Origin: Odoribacteraceae bacterium
Lineage (GTDB): Bacteria > Bacteroidota > Bacteroidia > Bacteroidales > Marinifilaceae
Length of the DNA stretch: 7,505 nucleotides
Direction: 5' to 3'
NCBI GenBank assembly: GCA_031279175.1
Contig: JAITJA010000176.1
Location: 1 to 7,505 of the forward strand
A model generated the notes under the pieces. That model saw nothing but the letters and a program-made list of their open reading frames with translations. It made no database searches and was not told where the DNA came from. The translations under genes were made by a program, and so were the position numbers. Positions within the stretch are counted from its first letter, which is position 1, and every line of letters begins with the position of its first letter. Positions 6,687 through 7,505 of this stretch are shown piece by piece.

Positions 6687-6837
6687 GGATACGTGCATGC
6701 GCGAAATGTTACCGCGGGTTCGCGGGAAGGAGACGCTGTCGGCGCGAAATACAACTTCGCTTACTGGATTACTTCCCCTATAGCGCCCTGAAAAACACGT
6801 GGCAACTCTCTCTCGATTTCTCCTGGTGACGTCAGGC
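6687..6837 (+). pseudogene. Degraded, internally deleted copy of the PorV-like gene's 3' end
   Basis: Directly after the LRR stop, frame 6687-6791 reads GYVHARNVTAGSREGDAVG then AKYNFAYWITSPIAP and a stop. Parts of this resemble separate places in the PorV-like protein: GRYTHLNVTGEAVG, then ETAVGAEYNLRYW, then FAYWITSPSSAL. At DNA level 6730-6767 aligns with 4955-4993, and 6754-6837 with 5091-5175, so about 100 bp between the two source segments has been lost, apparently at a shared tACTGG sequence. A one-base deletion near 6778 shifts frame, so the final 56 bases, although identical to the intact gene, are no longer read in frame and the usual LSLDFSW end is lost. There is no start codon, signal peptide or barrel body. 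It is either a remnant of a second PorV-like gene largely replaced by the LRR gene, or a scrambled partial duplication. The 3' part is certain; homology of 6687-6729 is weak. Confidence 0.75.
6754..6837 (+). repeat. Direct repeat, right copy
   Basis: Partner of 5091-5175, in the same orientation. Bases 6782-6837 are identical to 5120-5175; upstream of that the copies differ at a few positions and by one missing base. The pair brackets about 1.58 kb containing the LRR promoter and gene. Confidence 0.95.
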
Positions 6838-6871
6838 CGACTTACCGCGAGCCAAGTACTCGTCAGTCGGC
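6836..6871. terminator. Hairpin between convergent genes, possible bidirectional terminator
   Basis: GCCGACT at 6836-6842 pairs perfectly with AGTCGGC at 6865-6871, and an inner CGAG (6848-6851) pairs with CTCG (6859-6862) around a 7-base loop. It overlaps the stop codon of the - strand GH92 gene and sits where + strand transcription from the LRR gene would meet it. Neither side has a T-tract, so it is not a classical intrinsic terminator; its position is the main reason for the call. Confidence 0.35.
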
Positions 6872-7505
6872 AGGTGGGGTAAAAGAATAAGGAGCGGCGG
6901 TTCGCGTGGCCCTCCGCGTGTTTGGCGATTCACCCATTTGGAAAAGCAGCGTCCCCCCGCGTACAAGTTCCGAGTGATTCAGGAAATTCTTCTCGTGCGC
7001 GCGGCCGTTCCATCGCGCGGACTGGATATAGCGCGCGTCGGGATTGTTCCCTTTGGCGATAATCCGGACATGCTTCCCGTTCTCCAGGTGAATTGTCGCG
7101 GAGGTAAAGAGGGGCGAACCGATCGCGTACTCGTCGCTCGCCGGGCAGACGGGATAGAATCCCAGGGCCGAGAAAACATACCAGGCAGACGTTTGCCCGT
7201 TATCCTCGTCGCCGCAATACCCGTCGGGCGTCGCGCGGTATAATTTATCCATCACCTCCCGCGCCCGGTATTGTGCTTTCCACGGTTCGCCGGCATGGTT
7301 ATAGAGATAAATCACGTGCTGCACCGGCTGGTTACCGTGGGCATAATTCCCCATGTCAACGACCTGCATCTCCCGGATCTCGTGTATCACGCCGCCGTAA
7401 TAACTCTCGTCGAAGAGTGGCGGCAGGCTAAAGAGCGAATCAAGCATGGCCGCGAATCGCTCGTTGCCTCCCATGAGAGAGGCCAGGCCGCGGGCGTCGT
7501 GGAAG
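6863..7505 (-). CDS. GH92 alpha-mannosidase, C-terminal part (runs off the right edge)
   Basis: 3' portion of a glycoside hydrolase family 92 gene; its start lies beyond the window. The frame is open to base 7505, so the Met at 7474 is internal (preceded by FHDARGLASL), not the start. About 213 residues are visible; full GH92 proteins are about 750 or more. Family 92 enzymes are Ca2+-dependent exo-alpha-mannosidases, abundant in Bacteroidota that degrade N-glycans or yeast mannan, usually in the periplasm or on the surface. Visible signatures are GNYAHGNQPVQHVIYLYNHAG, split here as GNYAHGNQP and VQHVIYLYN (about 7331-7351 and nearby), GYCGDEDNGQTSAWYVFSA with the acidic GDEDNGQ (7193-7213) that in characterised members holds the catalytic-base aspartates, and LGFYPVCPASDEYAIGSP. 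The C-terminal beta-domain continues to a short tail ending PYSFTPPAD. It converges on the LRR gene and the PorV-like remnant. Substrate linkage cannot be told from this fragment. Confidence 0.93.
   Translation of the reverse strand, partial: FHDARGLASLMGGNERFAAMLDSLFSLPPLFDESYYGGVIHEIREMQVVDMGNYAHGNQPVQHVIYLYNHAGEPWKAQYRAREVMDKLYRATPDGYCGDEDNGQTSAWYVFSALGFYPVCPASDEYAIGSPLFTSATIHLENGKHVRIIAKGNNPDARYIQSARWNGRAHEKNFLNHSELVRGGTLLFQMGESPNTRRATRTAAPYSFTPPAD

Noticed and set aside
5091..6837. Insertion-sequence target-site duplication around the LRR gene
   Set aside because: The direct repeats are about 85 bp, there are no terminal inverted repeats and no transposase between them, so recombination between gene tails fits better.

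Overview
The window looks like a GC-rich member of the Bacteroidota, most likely Bacteroidales. Three things point there: a PorV/LptO-type outer-membrane protein, a GH92 alpha-mannosidase, and a TAnnTTTG-type promoter element (TACATTTG) in place of a classical -10 box. Genes also lack clear Shine-Dalgarno sequences. No species can be named from the sequence alone.

Layout from left to right. Bases 1-219 are a tandem array of ten full 21-bp units plus a partial one, each centred on a palindrome (best copies carry ATTGTCCCGGGACAAT). It starts at the window edge, so its true length is unknown. Bases 220-493 are GC-rich and hold no recognisable gene. Next come three closely spaced + strand genes that probably form an operon: rnr (RNase R, 494-2743), a short-form carbon-starvation transporter of the CstA family (2756-4216, 12 bp after rnr) and a PorV/LptO-like beta-barrel protein (4220-5167, 3 bp after cstA). 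After a 123-bp gap with a good Bacteroidota -7 element there is a separately transcribed BspA-like leucine-rich-repeat (LRR) gene (5291-6676). It has no signal peptide, and its 22-residue repeats are nearly identical to each other. Immediately after it lies a degraded, rearranged copy of the 3' end of the PorV-like gene (about 6687-6837), including a 56-bp block identical to 5120-5175. Last is the 3' end of a GH92 glycosidase gene on the - strand (6863-7505), which runs off the right edge.

The rnr-cstA-porV-like genes are housekeeping or transport/envelope functions with no obvious shared pathway; their coupling is inferred from spacing alone. The two features most worth attention are the palindromic 21-bp array, where base changes in the two arms of the dyad appear to compensate each other, and the LRR gene bracketed by direct repeats of the neighbouring gene's tail. 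The second suggests that the LRR gene arrived by, or can be lost by, homologous recombination. No CRISPR array, transposase, tRNA or rRNA was found.
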